A stretch of DNA of 64,000 nt from Clostridium sp. (lineage in GTDB: Bacteria; Bacillota; Clostridia; Clostridiales; Clostridiaceae): assembly GCF_018372875.1 (NCBI RefSeq), contig NZ_JAHAIF010000025.1:4695-68694 (forward strand). The letters are read 5' to 3'. This document shows positions 17,295 through 25,763 of this stretch, piece after piece; position 1 is the first letter of the stretch; each line of letters opens with the position of its first letter. Under the pieces are notes generated by a model. The model searched no databases and had not been told where the DNA came from. It saw nothing but the letters and a program-made list of their open reading frames with translations. A program made the translations under genes and the position numbers.

Positions 17295-17309
17295 AATCCT
17301 CTCTTTTTT
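17277..17309. terminator. Bidirectional terminator whose loop holds two convergent stop codons
   Basis: A 12-base-pair stem (AAAGAGAGGATT / AATCCTCTCTTT) with loop AGTTAA. The loop contains the stop codon of the acetyltransferase (TAA, 17292-17294) and of the minus-strand small ORF (17291-17293). T runs follow on both strands. Confidence 0.8.
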
Positions 17310-17446
17310 GCTTCAGCTCCACTTTCATTTAGTCCTGGTTTTTCTACAGTAGTATTAAAGCTACTTTTTCCATATTGACCTTGAGATTTAACTCCATTTC
17401 TTAAATAATTTTTTTTATCATAATCTCTGTTATTGTTATTATTCAA
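17291..17446 (-). CDS. Small hypothetical protein, 51 aa
   Basis: A short gene found by reading the minus strand. Start TTG at 17444-17446, preceded by AAGAGGTG at six bases, an excellent SD. The product is hydrophilic, starts with five Asn after Met, and is rich in Gly, Asn, Ser and Lys, with no hydrophobic core: it looks disordered, like small spore or stress proteins. It ends in the loop of a bidirectional terminator, so both ends of the transcription unit look natural. No family is recognised; a link to sporulation is only a guess. Confidence 0.6.
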   Translation of the reverse strand: MNNNNNRDYDKKNYLRNGVKSQGQYGKSSFNTTVEKPGLNESGAEAKKRGF

Positions 17447-17651
17447 AATAATCACCTCTTAATCTTATTCTGTATTAGTATGTGAAGAAAAAGTTTTTTT
17501 AAACAAAAGTATATATGTCATTAAGTTGAAATATTTAGTAGTTATAATAAATATAAAGGAAATTAAGATTTTCTTATAAATTTAACTAGATAAATATAGT
17601 ATAATAGTAGTGGGTTAATATGAAATTTAACTTATAAAGAGAGGAAATGCT

Positions 17652-18602
17652 ATGAAAGAATCACTTATAGAGTTATGTAATAGAGTAATAGATAATTATA
17701 AGAAATCAAAAGAAGATTTTAGATATGATGGTGAATATATAAATCATTTTGCATCATTAGTTTATGGAAATAGAAATCAGGAAGTACCTACAAAAAGAAT
17801 AAAAGAGATAAGATCATTTATAAAAAATAATACATCAAGAATGTCTTATTTTAGAGGAGATATTCTATATATATTATCATTTTTAATAGCTAATGAAGAA
17901 AATTGGAAAAACATTACTGAAAAAATAATTTTAATATATGAAGAATTGATAGAAAAAGGATTTAAAGAAAGTCATTATTTGGTGTTAACATCTTATGCAA
18001 TAGTAAAGTATTCTAAAGGAAAAGACGTTAACTATATAATTAATAAAACACATTATATATATGAGGACATGAAGCAAAAATATGATAACGTTACCAATGA
18101 AGAGGATCACCTTCAATGTGCCTTATTAGCATTAAATGATATTAATACTGGTGAGTTATATTTGAAAATGAAAGGCGTATTTGAATTAATTTCAGACTTC
18201 GATATGTTTTCAAGAAATAGTGTACAAGGACTTGCCATGACAGTTTTATTAAATAAAAAAGTAGAAGATTTGAATATTATATATAACTTATTGAAAGAAT
18301 TTGAAAATAGGGATATAAAAATTAGTCATCAATTTTTATCTATAATAGGTATGATTAATGTAGAAGATGGCGTTCAAAGATATGTGGACAAAGTAGAAAT
18401 GGTTATAGATTATTTATGTGAGGTAGAATCACAGTATGAGTTTTATATGGATAGAAGCTTTAGAGCCTTTATAGCTATTATGCTTATAGAATTCTCAAAA
18501 GAAGTAGAAGAGGGGAGATATCTAGAGGAACTATTATCTATGGGAGTATATTCTTTTTTAGTAAGTAAAAATCAAGGAGTATTCTCGGAGGTATTAGCCT
18601 AA
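17652..18602 (+). CDS. DUF4003 family protein
   Basis: A 316-residue, mainly alpha-helical soluble protein. I recognise DUF4003 from RMSYFRGDILYILSFLIA near residue 60 and the following repeat-like helices with EELIEKGFKESHYLVLTSYA. Function unknown. SD AGAGAGGA is eight bases upstream. A TATAAT at 17600-17605 may be its -10 box. It ends nine bases before dinB, so the two are probably cotranscribed. Confidence 0.75.
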   Translation: MKESLIELCNRVIDNYKKSKEDFRYDGEYINHFASLVYGNRNQEVPTKRIKEIRSFIKNNTSRMSYFRGDILYILSFLIANEENWKNITEKIILIYEELIEKGFKESHYLVLTSYAIVKYSKGKDVNYIINKTHYIYEDMKQKYDNVTNEEDHLQCALLALNDINTGELYLKMKGVFELISDFDMFSRNSVQGLAMTVLLNKKVEDLNIIYNLLKEFENRDIKISHQFLSIIGMINVEDGVQRYVDKVEMVIDYLCEVESQYEFYMDRSFRAFIAIMLIEFSKEVEEGRYLEELLSMGVYSFLVSKNQGVFSEVLA

Positions 18603-18611
18603 GTTTAACTT

Positions 18612-19658
18612 ATGGATAGAATAATTTTGCATGTTGATATGGATGCATTCTTTGCATCTGTAGAACAATTAGATAACCCAAGCCTAAGAGGAAAGCCTGT
18701 AATTGTAGGAGGAGTAAGTGAGAGAGGTGTAGTTTCTACATGCTCTTATGAGGCAAGAAAATATGGTGTACATTCAGCTATGCCTGGATTTATGGCTAGA
18801 AGCAAATGTCCAATGGGGATATTTTTACCCGTAAGATATGGCAGATATAAAGAGATTTCTAATAAAATTTTTGATATTTTTAAAGAAATAACACCAGTTA
18901 TAGAACCTTTATCTATAGATGAGGCTTTTCTGGATATAACAGATACTGATTTTAAGGATGGAAAAAGAGTAGCGTTATACATAAAGGATAGGGTAAAAAA
19001 GGAAATAGGATTAAATCTGTCTATAGGTATTTCATATAACAAATTTTTAGCAAAGCTTGCATCTGATTGGAATAAACCAAACGGAATTATGGAAATAAGG
19101 AAAGATATGATTCCAGATATTTTACTACCTTTATCTATTTCTAAAATACATGGCTTAGGAAAAAAATCAGTTGGAAAACTAAATAATATGGGGATATTTA
19201 CTGTTCAGGATTTATATTTACTTCCTAGAGAGTTTTTCCATAGCTATTTAGGAAAGTCAGGTATAGAAATTTATAATAGAATTAGAGGGTTAGATGACAG
19301 GGAAGTAAAAGTAACTAGGGAAAGAAAATCTGTAGGAAAAGAAAGAACTTTAAAGTTTAACACATCAGATAAAGATGAGTTATTAGTTTACTTAAAAGAC
19401 TTTTCAGAAGAAGTTAGTAGAATATTAGCTAGTAAAAATATGATGGGAAAGACTATAACTTTAAAATATAAAACTGGAGAATTTGAAAATCATACAAGAA
19501 GTAAAACTTTAAATAAATATATTTATAAAAGTGAAGATATTTATTCTGTATGTAGAGAACTTTTGGAGCTAGAAGATTTAAAAGATGAGCTAAGATTAAT
19601 AGGGGTAAGTATATCTTCATTTAGAGAGACAGAAATAGAGCAATTATCATTATTTTAA
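18612..19658 (+). CDS. dinB: DNA polymerase IV (Y-family translesion polymerase)
   Basis: A 348-residue Y-family polymerase that copies damaged DNA. Seen: HVDMDAFFASVEQ with the first catalytic Asp residues, YEARKYGVHSAMP in the fingers, SIDEAFLDIT with the third acidic pair, a helix-hairpin-helix region (KIHGLGKKSVGKL), and the C-terminal QLSLF, which fits the beta-clamp binding peptide. It follows the DUF4003 gene by nine bases with a weak SD, suggesting coupling. No LexA box was recognised upstream. Confidence 0.93.
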   Translation: MDRIILHVDMDAFFASVEQLDNPSLRGKPVIVGGVSERGVVSTCSYEARKYGVHSAMPGFMARSKCPMGIFLPVRYGRYKEISNKIFDIFKEITPVIEPLSIDEAFLDITDTDFKDGKRVALYIKDRVKKEIGLNLSIGISYNKFLAKLASDWNKPNGIMEIRKDMIPDILLPLSISKIHGLGKKSVGKLNNMGIFTVQDLYLLPREFFHSYLGKSGIEIYNRIRGLDDREVKVTRERKSVGKERTLKFNTSDKDELLVYLKDFSEEVSRILASKNMMGKTITLKYKTGEFENHTRSKTLNKYIYKSEDIYSVCRELLELEDLKDELRLIGVSISSFRETEIEQLSLF

Positions 19659-19665
19659 AAAGTAG

Positions 19666-19694
19666 TTGCAAAATTTTTGTTAAATTAATATAAT
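19666..19694 (+). promoter_or_regulatory. Sigma-A promoter of the trpB leader
   Basis: TTGCAA at 19666-19671, 17-base spacer, perfect TATAAT at 19689-19694. It lies just after dinB, with transcription expected to start near 19702, at the head of the T-box. Confidence 0.7.
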
Positions 19695-19701
19695 AATAGA
19701 A

Positions 19702-19979
19702 AATAAAGTAAAAATCAGCAACCGAAGAAAGTACTTATAGGTAAATGGTTAAGCGAGCCGTCGTTTGGTGAAAGGTACGGAGCAGGAGCTTTTAAGGAAT
19801 GGGCTTTGGTAGATGCGATGTGAAATTATTTTATAAGAGTAGCTTAGCCGTTTTCAAACGTTACATTGATAGGATATAAAATATTAAGTTGTATCTAAAA
19901 AGAGGGAAACAATAAAATTGTTTCTAAATATGGGTGGCACCACGAGTCTATCGTCCCAACAGGATGATAGGCTCTTTTT
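19702..19979 (+). promoter_or_regulatory. T-box leader, tryptophan specificity, with terminator
   Basis: A T-box senses uncharged tRNA and lets transcription pass an attenuator. Seen: the 5' region CCGAAGAAAGTA, an apical TTTGGTGAAAGG, a candidate UGG (Trp) specifier at 19800-19802 in GGAATGGGC, a hairpin at 19905-19923, and the T-box sequence GGGTGGCACCACGAG at 19932-19946. The bulge UGGC would pair with a tRNA ending GCCA, and bacterial tRNA-Trp carries G at the discriminator position. A 13-base-pair terminator (19944-19956 with 19962-19974) and TTTTT follow. The specifier assignment is less certain than the rest. Confidence 0.85.
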
Positions 19980-20168
19980 AACGTCTAGGAAAAGTATAAA
20001 GAATTCTTAGTAGCAAATCTTTATGGATACAGGGTTTCAGTGGTGAGAATATGTTAAGACGTTAAAAATTATAGTGCCACCGCAGAACGCCAAAAGCAAG
20101 TTTTGGAACCTGTGGTATGGCTGAAAAAAATCGACGGCTCCACAGTCGCCTTGGCGATTTTTTTATTA
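19978..20168 (+). ncRNA. Second structured leader element between the T-box and trpB
   Basis: This region codes for nothing I can support but is rich in pairing. TTAACGTCT (19978-19986) is the perfect complement of AGACGTTAA (20057-20065), closing a ~70-base domain. Then ACCGCAG (20079-20085) pairs with CTGTGGT (20110-20116) around a smaller CCAAAA/TTTTGG hairpin. CTGTGG can alternatively pair with CCACAG at 20140-20145. A last hairpin (AAAAAAATCG / CGATTTTTTT, 20124-20164) ends in a T run and looks like a terminator. The piece TGCCACCGCAGAACGCC resembles a T-box core but with UGCC where UGGN is expected, so it may be a decayed second T-box or another riboswitch. Confidence 0.5.
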
Positions 20169-20197
20169 TATGCAATAAATTTGGGGAGGAAAGAAAA

Positions 20198-21364
20198 ATG
20201 GAAAAATACTATGGAAAGTATGGCGGACAATATGTCCCAGAAAATGCATTGAAGGCATTAGATTCTTTAGAGGAGGCATTTATAAAATATAAGGATGATC
20301 CTAATTTTAAGGAAGAATACAATTATTATTTAAAACAATATGTTGGTAGAGAAAATCCTTTATATTTTGCACAAAGGCTTACAGATTATGTTGGGGGCTG
20401 TAAAATTTATTTAAAAAGAGAAGATTTAAACCATACAGGGGCTCATAAAATAAATAATGTTTTGGGGCAAATGTTATTAGCAAAAAGAATGGGAAAGAAA
20501 AAAGTAATAGCTGAAACTGGGGCAGGTCAGCATGGTGTTGCAACAGCTACAGTTGCAGCATTAATGGGTATGGATTGTACTATTTACATGGGTGAAGAGG
20601 ATATGAGAAGACAAGCTCTTAATGTATTTAGAATGGAGCTTTTAGGAGCAAAAGTAGTAGCTGCTACAAAAGGCACAAGAACTTTAAAGGAAGCTGTTGA
20701 TTTAGCAATAGAGGAATGGGTTAAAGATGTAGATAATACATTTTATGTTTTAGGATCAGCTGTTGGGCCACATCCATATCCAGCAATGGTAAAAGAATTT
20801 CAAAAGATTATAAGTATTGAAGCTAAAAGGCAAGGACTTGATGCAGAAGGAAAGTTACCAGTAGCTGTTATAGCTTGTGTTGGTGGAGGAAGTAATGCAA
20901 TAGGAGCTTTTGCAGAGTTTATAGAAGAAGAAAATGTAGAGTTAATAGGAGTTGAAGCAGCTGGTAAAGGCGTAGATACTGATTTAAGTGCAGCAACTAT
21001 GAGAAATGGAAAAGATGCAGTAGTACATGGAATGAAAACAAAATGTATAGTTGACGAAAAAGGTGAAGCAAGAGAAGTATATTCTATATCTGCAGGGCTA
21101 GATTACCCAGGGGTAGGGCCAGAGCATGCATATCTTAAAGATATTGGAAGAGCAAAATATGTACCATGTACAGATGAAGAAGCTTTAGAAGTATTTAAAA
21201 TACTATCAAGACTTGAGGGAATCATACCTGCAATTGAAAGTTCACATGCAGTATCATATGCTTTAAAGTATGCTAATAATAAAAATAAAGAGGATTATAT
21301 AATAGTTAATTTATCAGGAAGAGGAGATAAAGACGTTCAAGAATTGATGAGTAAAATAAAATGA
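20198..21364 (+). CDS. trpB: Tryptophan synthase beta chain
   Basis: A 388-residue PLP enzyme that joins indole and serine into tryptophan. Seen: KYGGQYVPE at the N-terminus, HTGAHKINN with the PLP lysine Lys84, ETGAGQHG with the catalytic Glu, and GGGSNAIG, the phosphate-binding loop; this is the TrpB1 form. The frame opens upstream at 20117, but that extension lies in the leader hairpin; SD GGGGAGGA at 20183-20190 fixes the start at 20198. No trpA or other trp gene is nearby, so it may salvage indole or work with a TrpA encoded elsewhere. The T-box points to control by Trp-tRNA charging. Confidence 0.94.
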   Translation: MEKYYGKYGGQYVPENALKALDSLEEAFIKYKDDPNFKEEYNYYLKQYVGRENPLYFAQRLTDYVGGCKIYLKREDLNHTGAHKINNVLGQMLLAKRMGKKKVIAETGAGQHGVATATVAALMGMDCTIYMGEEDMRRQALNVFRMELLGAKVVAATKGTRTLKEAVDLAIEEWVKDVDNTFYVLGSAVGPHPYPAMVKEFQKIISIEAKRQGLDAEGKLPVAVIACVGGGSNAIGAFAEFIEEENVELIGVEAAGKGVDTDLSAATMRNGKDAVVHGMKTKCIVDEKGEAREVYSISAGLDYPGVGPEHAYLKDIGRAKYVPCTDEEALEVFKILSRLEGIIPAIESSHAVSYALKYANNKNKEDYIIVNLSGRGDKDVQELMSKIK

Positions 21365-21449
21365 TATAAAAATATTTGATAAATTGATATCTAAATTACC
21401 TCATTAAGAATACTAATATAGTAGACTACTAAATAAAGGAGGGAACTAC

Positions 21450-21482
21450 TTGAGTAATACTGTAGAATATAGCAGTTTCTAA
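21450..21482 (+). other. Possible 10-codon leader ORF before the Lon-like gene
   Basis: A TTG at 21450 has the best SD in this gap (AAAGGAGGG, 21436-21443) and opens a 10-codon frame ending at 21482, 14 bases before the Lon-like start. The Lon-like ATG itself has only a weak SD (GTGGG). It may couple translation; it may also be chance. Confidence 0.35.
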
Positions 21483-21496
21483 AGTGGGCAATTAAA

Positions 21497-23797
21497 ATGA
21501 AGAGAGAGTTAACTCCAAATGAGGTACTATTTAAAGTGGACTTAAATGAGGGTGATGATAATAAAATTAGACTCAAGGATATTCCCGAAATAACCTCTGC
21601 TTATGAAAAAATAAAGAGAGCTATCAGTATTGATGAAGAAGGTTATAACTTATATATAATAGACTCCTTCTCTAAGGATAAGTTGGAAAATTTAACTAAG
21701 TTTATAGAAAAATTGTACAAAAGTGCAGAAGCACCAAAGGATATTTGTTACGTTACTATAAATGATCCTAAGAGACCAGAGCCTATTTTTTTAACTAATG
21801 GAAAGGGTGCTAAATTAAAAGAAACTATAGAGAATATTAAGAATAGTTATTATGAGGTGGCTATGGAGTTTTATAATACATCTTCTGAATCAGAAAAAGA
21901 TAGAATTATAGATGAAGTTCATAGCAAAAGAACAAACTATATTGGTGAATTAATGGAGATGGCTAAAATAGACGGCTTCGATGTTAAGGCCACTAATGGA
22001 GGCTTTGCTTTTATTCCTTTAAAAGAAGGAGAAGCAATGACAGAAAAGGAATATGACGAATTATCAGAAGAAGATAAGGATTCTATAGTTTTAAAGGCAT
22101 CTAATTTAAAGAAAAAGGCAGAAGTTGTTTTGGAGAAACTTAAGGATATAGAGATTACTTCTATGAAGAAGCTAAAAGGTATATATGCTGAATTCATGGA
22201 TATAGAAATGGAAGATGAAAAAGAAGATTGCTTATTGAATTTCATAGATGATGATGATGCTTATGAATATCTTGAAAAGGTATTTTATAGTATAGAGAAA
22301 GAACTAGTTGATTGCTATACTATGAATGTAGAGGATGATGAGTCGGATATTAATGAAGTATTAGATAAGTATGATATATCAGTATTGGTAGATAACACAA
22401 ATAATAAGAATCCTAGAGTTATTTATGAAGAAGATCCAAATGTGACTAATTTATTTGGAAATATAGAATATGAGAATCATAATGGACTTTACTCAACTGA
22501 TTTATCTTTAATAAGTCCTGGCTCAATGCTTCAAGCTAACGAAGGATGTATCATAATTAGATTAAATCAATTGGCAATGAATAATTATAGTTATTATTAT
22601 TTGAAAAAGACCTTAATGTCTGGAAAGGTAAATATAGATTCATCTAGAGGATATCTAGACATTATCTCCATTAATGGAGTTAAACCTAAAGCTGTGCCTG
22701 TAAATGTAAAGGTGATTTTAATTGGCGACTATGAGAGCTATGATATTTTATATAATGCAGATGATGATTTTAAATCATTATTTCCAATAAGAGTTGAGTT
22801 TTCTAATTATGTGAAGAATCAACCTATAAAAGGAAAAGTTTTAAAAGATTATATTTTGGATAGAGGAAAAAAGTATTATATAAACAAAGTAAGTGATGAT
22901 GCAATAAAAGAAATAATAAAATATTTATCTAGGGTGGCAGAGTGTAGAGGAAAGATATGTATTGAAGATAAAAATATAGATAGACTTCTTATATTAGCAA
23001 ATAATATTGTTGAACTAGATGGTAGAGAAATTATATCTGATAAGGACATAAGAAATGTTGCATATGAAAAGTCCTTAATTGAAGATGAGATACTAGAGAT
23101 GTATGAAGATAGTAAGATAATTTTAACACTAAGTGGCGAGAAAGTTGGAGCTATAAATGGACTTGCTGTATTAAGTTCTGGATATTTTACTTTTGGAAAA
23201 CCTATGAGACTTACCTGTGTAGCATGTAAAGGTGAAGGTAAGATATTAGATATTCAAAAGGAAAGTAACATGTCAGGAAGTATCCATGAAAAATCTATAA
23301 ATATCTTAAGTGGATTGCTAAGTAATTTAATAATTCCTTATGAAAAGTTGCCTGTAGATTTTCATTTAAGCTTTGAGCAAACCTATGGACAAATAGATGG
23401 CGATAGTGCCTCAGTTGCAGAAATACTTTGTATACTTTCATCGTTAAGTAAGGTTGGAATAAAGCAAAATATTGCAGTTACAGGGTCTATAAATCAATTT
23501 GGAGAGGTTCAAGCTATAGGTGGAGTAAATGAAAAGATAGAGGGATTCTACAAGGTTTGCAAACTATTAGATAATACCAAAGATAAGGGGGTATTAATTC
23601 CTGCAGCTAATAGTGAGGATTTAGTTCTTAACAAGGAAGTTGAAGAAGCTATAGAAAAAGGTGAGTTCCATATTTATACAATGGAGAATTTACAGGATGC
23701 TATAGAAGTTATGATGTTAGACAATAAAACATCATATAAGGATTTATTTAAGATAATAGAAAAAGAAGTTGAGAAGTATAAGGGGAAATCTAAATAG
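21497..23797 (+). CDS. Lon-like protease with degenerate ATPase domain (LonC-like)
   Basis: A 766-residue protein with a LonB-type AAA region and a C-terminal Lon protease domain. The Ser-Lys dyad is intact: GDSASVAE with Ser637 and GGVNEKIEGF with Lys680. The ATPase part is not: where relatives have a GxxGTGKT-like Walker A, this protein reads IIDSFSKDKLE (residues ~54-64), and the Walker B position reads IIIRLNQL without the acidic pair. Residues ~130-290 are a charged helical insertion, typical of the LonB/C type. This suggests ATP-independent proteolysis, as described for LonC, or a chaperone-like role. It lies between trpB and the spoIIA operon with its own terminator. Confidence 0.83.
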   Translation: MKRELTPNEVLFKVDLNEGDDNKIRLKDIPEITSAYEKIKRAISIDEEGYNLYIIDSFSKDKLENLTKFIEKLYKSAEAPKDICYVTINDPKRPEPIFLTNGKGAKLKETIENIKNSYYEVAMEFYNTSSESEKDRIIDEVHSKRTNYIGELMEMAKIDGFDVKATNGGFAFIPLKEGEAMTEKEYDELSEEDKDSIVLKASNLKKKAEVVLEKLKDIEITSMKKLKGIYAEFMDIEMEDEKEDCLLNFIDDDDAYEYLEKVFYSIEKELVDCYTMNVEDDESDINEVLDKYDISVLVDNTNNKNPRVIYEEDPNVTNLFGNIEYENHNGLYSTDLSLISPGSMLQANEGCIIIRLNQLAMNNYSYYYLKKTLMSGKVNIDSSRGYLDIISINGVKPKAVPVNVKVILIGDYESYDILYNADDDFKSLFPIRVEFSNYVKNQPIKGKVLKDYILDRGKKYYINKVSDDAIKEIIKYLSRVAECRGKICIEDKNIDRLLILANNIVELDGREIISDKDIRNVAYEKSLIEDEILEMYEDSKIILTLSGEKVGAINGLAVLSSGYFTFGKPMRLTCVACKGEGKILDIQKESNMSGSIHEKSINILSGLLSNLIIPYEKLPVDFHLSFEQTYGQIDGDSASVAEILCILSSLSKVGIKQNIAVTGSINQFGEVQAIGGVNEKIEGFYKVCKLLDNTKDKGVLIPAANSEDLVLNKEVEEAIEKGEFHIYTMENLQDAIEVMMLDNKTSYKDLFKIIEKEVEKYKGKSK

Positions 23798-23804
23798 AAA
23801 CATT

Positions 23805-23855
23805 TAAAGGGATTGTATTAAAAATGTTCTTTGTTTTTGATACAATCCTTTTTAA
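23805..23855 (+). terminator. Terminator of the Lon-like gene
   Basis: AAAGGGATTGTATTA pairs with TGATACAATCCTTTTT across a T-rich loop, followed by T residues. It separates the Lon-like gene from the spoIIA operon. Confidence 0.8.
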
Positions 23856-24023
23856 TAAGAAATGTTAGTATATATATATATGTTAAATAATAAATGTGAC
23901 AATAGAAATAGAGAAAGTCGAAACATCTGTAGGGATATAATGGTATAACAATGTGAAAAATAAAGATTTTATTATTAAAATATATTATATTACAGAAAAT
24001 AGGAATAAAATTACATGTAAACA
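23856..24023. other. Intergenic AT-rich region before the spoIIA operon
   Basis: Part of the 318-base gap between the Lon-like gene and spoIIAA. It includes a short TA repeat at 23871-23881. I see no coding sequence with an SD on either strand. Upstream regulatory sites for the spoIIA promoter may lie here, but none was recognised. Confidence 0.4.
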
Positions 24024-24053
24024 TTGACTTAACATAATTATATATGCTAAAAT
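24024..24053 (+). promoter_or_regulatory. Candidate promoter of the spoIIA operon
   Basis: TTGACT at 24024-24029, an 18-base spacer and TAAAAT at 24048-24053. This is a sigma-A-like match. In Bacillus the operon uses sigma-H; I could not find a convincing sigma-H sequence here. Confidence 0.5.
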
Positions 24054-24077
24054 ATGGAAAAAGGGCCTGAGGAGGAG

Positions 24078-24125
24078 GTGAAGTACTCTAAGGAAATCTT
24101 TAGAGTAAATTATATATGTATCTAA
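24078..24125 (+). other. 15-codon upstream ORF and hairpin overlapping the spoIIAA start
   Basis: GTG at 24078 has a well-spaced GAGG (24069-24072) and opens a 15-codon frame that ends at 24125, 10 bases inside spoIIAA. Within it ACTCTAA / TTAGAGT (24084-24107) can form a 7-base-pair hairpin. The spoIIAA ATG at 24116 has no SD of its own, so the strong GGAGGAGG is about 40 bases away unless the hairpin folds. Confidence 0.45.
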
Positions 24126-24451
24126 AGTTTGAAAAAAGTAATAATACGCTAATAGCAAGCTTAATTGGAGAATTAGATCATCATAGTGCAGAAGAAGTAA
24201 GAGCAAAGATAGATGATAGAATAGAAAGAGAAAATGCTCAAAGATTAATTTTAAACTTTGGTGGAGTAACATTCATGGATAGTTCCGGTATAGGAGTAGT
24301 TGTTGGAAGATTTAAAAAGATGACGTCTAGAGGTGGTGCTCTGTGCGTTGTTGATGTAAGTAGAGGAGTTAACAGAGTATTTGAATTGTCTGGGTTATTT
24401 AAAATTATCAATCACTATAGAGATGTTGATGAAGCATTGAAGTGCATTTGA
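24116..24451 (+). CDS. spoIIAA: Anti-sigma-F factor antagonist SpoIIAA
   Basis: A 111-residue STAS-domain protein. Unphosphorylated SpoIIAA frees sigma-F from SpoIIAB in the forespore. Seen: [12 protein letters not shown] near residue 18 and [13 protein letters not shown], where the first Ser of DSSG (Ser56) is the site phosphorylated by SpoIIAB. Length matches the family. An in-frame TAG five codons upstream leaves ATG 24116 as the only plausible start, although a strong SD is absent from its usual place. It is the first gene of the spoIIAA-spoIIAB-sigF operon. Confidence 0.93.
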   Translation: MYLKFEKSNNTLIASLIGELDHHSAEEVRAKIDDRIERENAQRLILNFGGVTFMDSSGIGVVVGRFKKMTSRGGALCVVDVSRGVNRVFELSGLFKIINHYRDVDEALKCI

Positions 24452-24464
24452 TGGAGGGGTTTTC

Positions 24465-24896
24465 ATGTATGATAATAAAATAAAAATTGAATTTGAAAGT
24501 AAGTCCCAAAATGAGGGCTTTGCAAGAGTAGCAATAGCAGCATTTGTTTCTCAACTAGATCCAACAATAGAAGAAATTACAGATGTAAAAACAGCAGTAT
24601 CAGAAGCTGTTACAAACTCTATAATTCATGGATATGAAAATAAAAAGGATGGAATAGTTGTTATAGAAGCAATGTTGTCAGGTAATGACATAACTATAAT
24701 TATTTCAGATAATGGTAAAGGAATTAAGGATGTAAGTCAAGCTAGAGAACCATTATTTACATCTAGACCAGATTTGGAAAGATCAGGGATGGGTTTCACC
24801 GTAATGGAAACATTTATGGATAGCCTTCAAGTTGAAAGTCAAGAAGGAAGAGGTACAAGGGTGGTATTAAAGAAGAAATTTGATTCAGTAAGTTAG
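24465..24896 (+). CDS. spoIIAB: Anti-sigma-F factor and kinase SpoIIAB
   Basis: A 143-residue GHKL serine kinase that binds and inhibits sigma-F and phosphorylates SpoIIAA. Seen: N box [12 protein letters not shown]1 box DNGKGI and G2 region RSGMGFTVM, in the usual order and spacing. SD GGAGGGG lies eight bases upstream. It sits between spoIIAA and sigF, 13 and 11 bases from them. Confidence 0.94.
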   Translation: MYDNKIKIEFESKSQNEGFARVAIAAFVSQLDPTIEEITDVKTAVSEAVTNSIIHGYENKKDGIVVIEAMLSGNDITIIISDNGKGIKDVSQAREPLFTSRPDLERSGMGFTVMETFMDSLQVESQEGRGTRVVLKKKFDSVS

Positions 24897-24907
24897 GTGA
24901 AAAAAAG

Positions 24908-25663
24908 ATGGAGAAAGGGAATTTTAAACGAGAGGAATACAATTATGATGATAACTCTCAGCTACTTCCATTAGCTAAGGCTGGAGATGAAGTAGCTATG
25001 AATAGACTTATAGAAATGAACCTTCCGCTTGTATCTTCATTAAGTAAAAAGTTTTTAAATAGAGGATATGATTATGAAGATATATTTCAAATTGGCTCTA
25101 TAGGGTTAGTCAAAGCAATAAAAAACTTTGATGCATCATTTAATGTGAAATTTTCTACTTATGCAGTTCCAATGATTGTAGGAGAAATTAAAAGATTTCT
25201 AAGAGATGACGGGATGATAAAAGTAAGTAGAAATATTAAAAGTCTTGCAAGAAAGATTCATTTCGATAAGGAAGAATTAACAAAACAGCTAGACAGAGAA
25301 CCAACAATTGAGGAATTATCTGAGTATTCAGGTATAGAAAAAGAAGATTTAGTTTTTGCTGTTGAATCAGCATCTAGTTTACAATACTTATATGATACGA
25401 TACACCAAGATGATGGAGCACCTGTATTGCTTATAGATAAGTTAAGTGAAAAAGGTGTGGAAGATAACGATATGATTGATAAAATTGCACTTAAGGAAGC
25501 ATTAAGGTCTCTAGATGAGAAGTCTAGACAAATAATTATGCTTAGATATTTTAAAGATAAAACTCAAGTGCAAGTAGCAAAAATGCTAGGAATAAGCCAA
25601 GTTCAGGTATCTAGAATTGAAAAGAAAGTTTTAAATGTAATGAGAGATAAGTTACAGGATTAA
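24908..25663 (+). CDS. sigF: RNA polymerase sigma factor SigF
   Basis: A 251-residue sigma-70 family factor that directs early forespore transcription. Seen: region 2 (EDIFQIGSIGLVKAIKNFD and STYAVPMIVGEIKRFLRDDG), region 3 with EREPTIEELSEYSG-like sequence, and region 4 with VAKMLGISQVQVSRIEKK. Operon position after spoIIAA-spoIIAB identifies it as sigma-F and not sigma-G or sigma-B. A terminator follows directly. Confidence 0.94.
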   Translation: MEKGNFKREEYNYDDNSQLLPLAKAGDEVAMNRLIEMNLPLVSSLSKKFLNRGYDYEDIFQIGSIGLVKAIKNFDASFNVKFSTYAVPMIVGEIKRFLRDDGMIKVSRNIKSLARKIHFDKEELTKQLDREPTIEELSEYSGIEKEDLVFAVESASSLQYLYDTIHQDDGAPVLLIDKLSEKGVEDNDMIDKIALKEALRSLDEKSRQIIMLRYFKDKTQVQVAKMLGISQVQVSRIEKKVLNVMRDKLQD

Positions 25664-25700
25664 AAAAGGTTGTTGCTAAAAGCGACAACCTTTTTTTACT
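25663..25700 (+). terminator. Terminator of the spoIIA operon
   Basis: AAAAAAGGTTGT pairs with ACAACCTTTTTT around a short GC-containing loop region, followed by T residues. Confidence 0.88.
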
Positions 25701-25763
25701 GTCTAGACAAGTTATAAAAATTGTATTAGCTATAAATCAAAGGTATTATTACATTTTCATATT

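Noticed and set aside
20066..20116. Assignment of the second trpB leader element to a known riboswitch class (cobalamin, SAM, preQ1, THF and others)
   Set aside because: None of the conserved cores I know fits; only a partial resemblance to a T-box core was found.
20117..20197. N-terminal extension of trpB starting at 20117
   Set aside because: It runs through a terminator-like hairpin, lacks an SD and is not present in TrpB proteins; the SD at 20183-20190 supports 20198.
23871..23881. Short TA repeat near 23870 as a possible promoter or repeat element
   Set aside because: Too short and simple in an AT-rich gap; no partner box at suitable distance.
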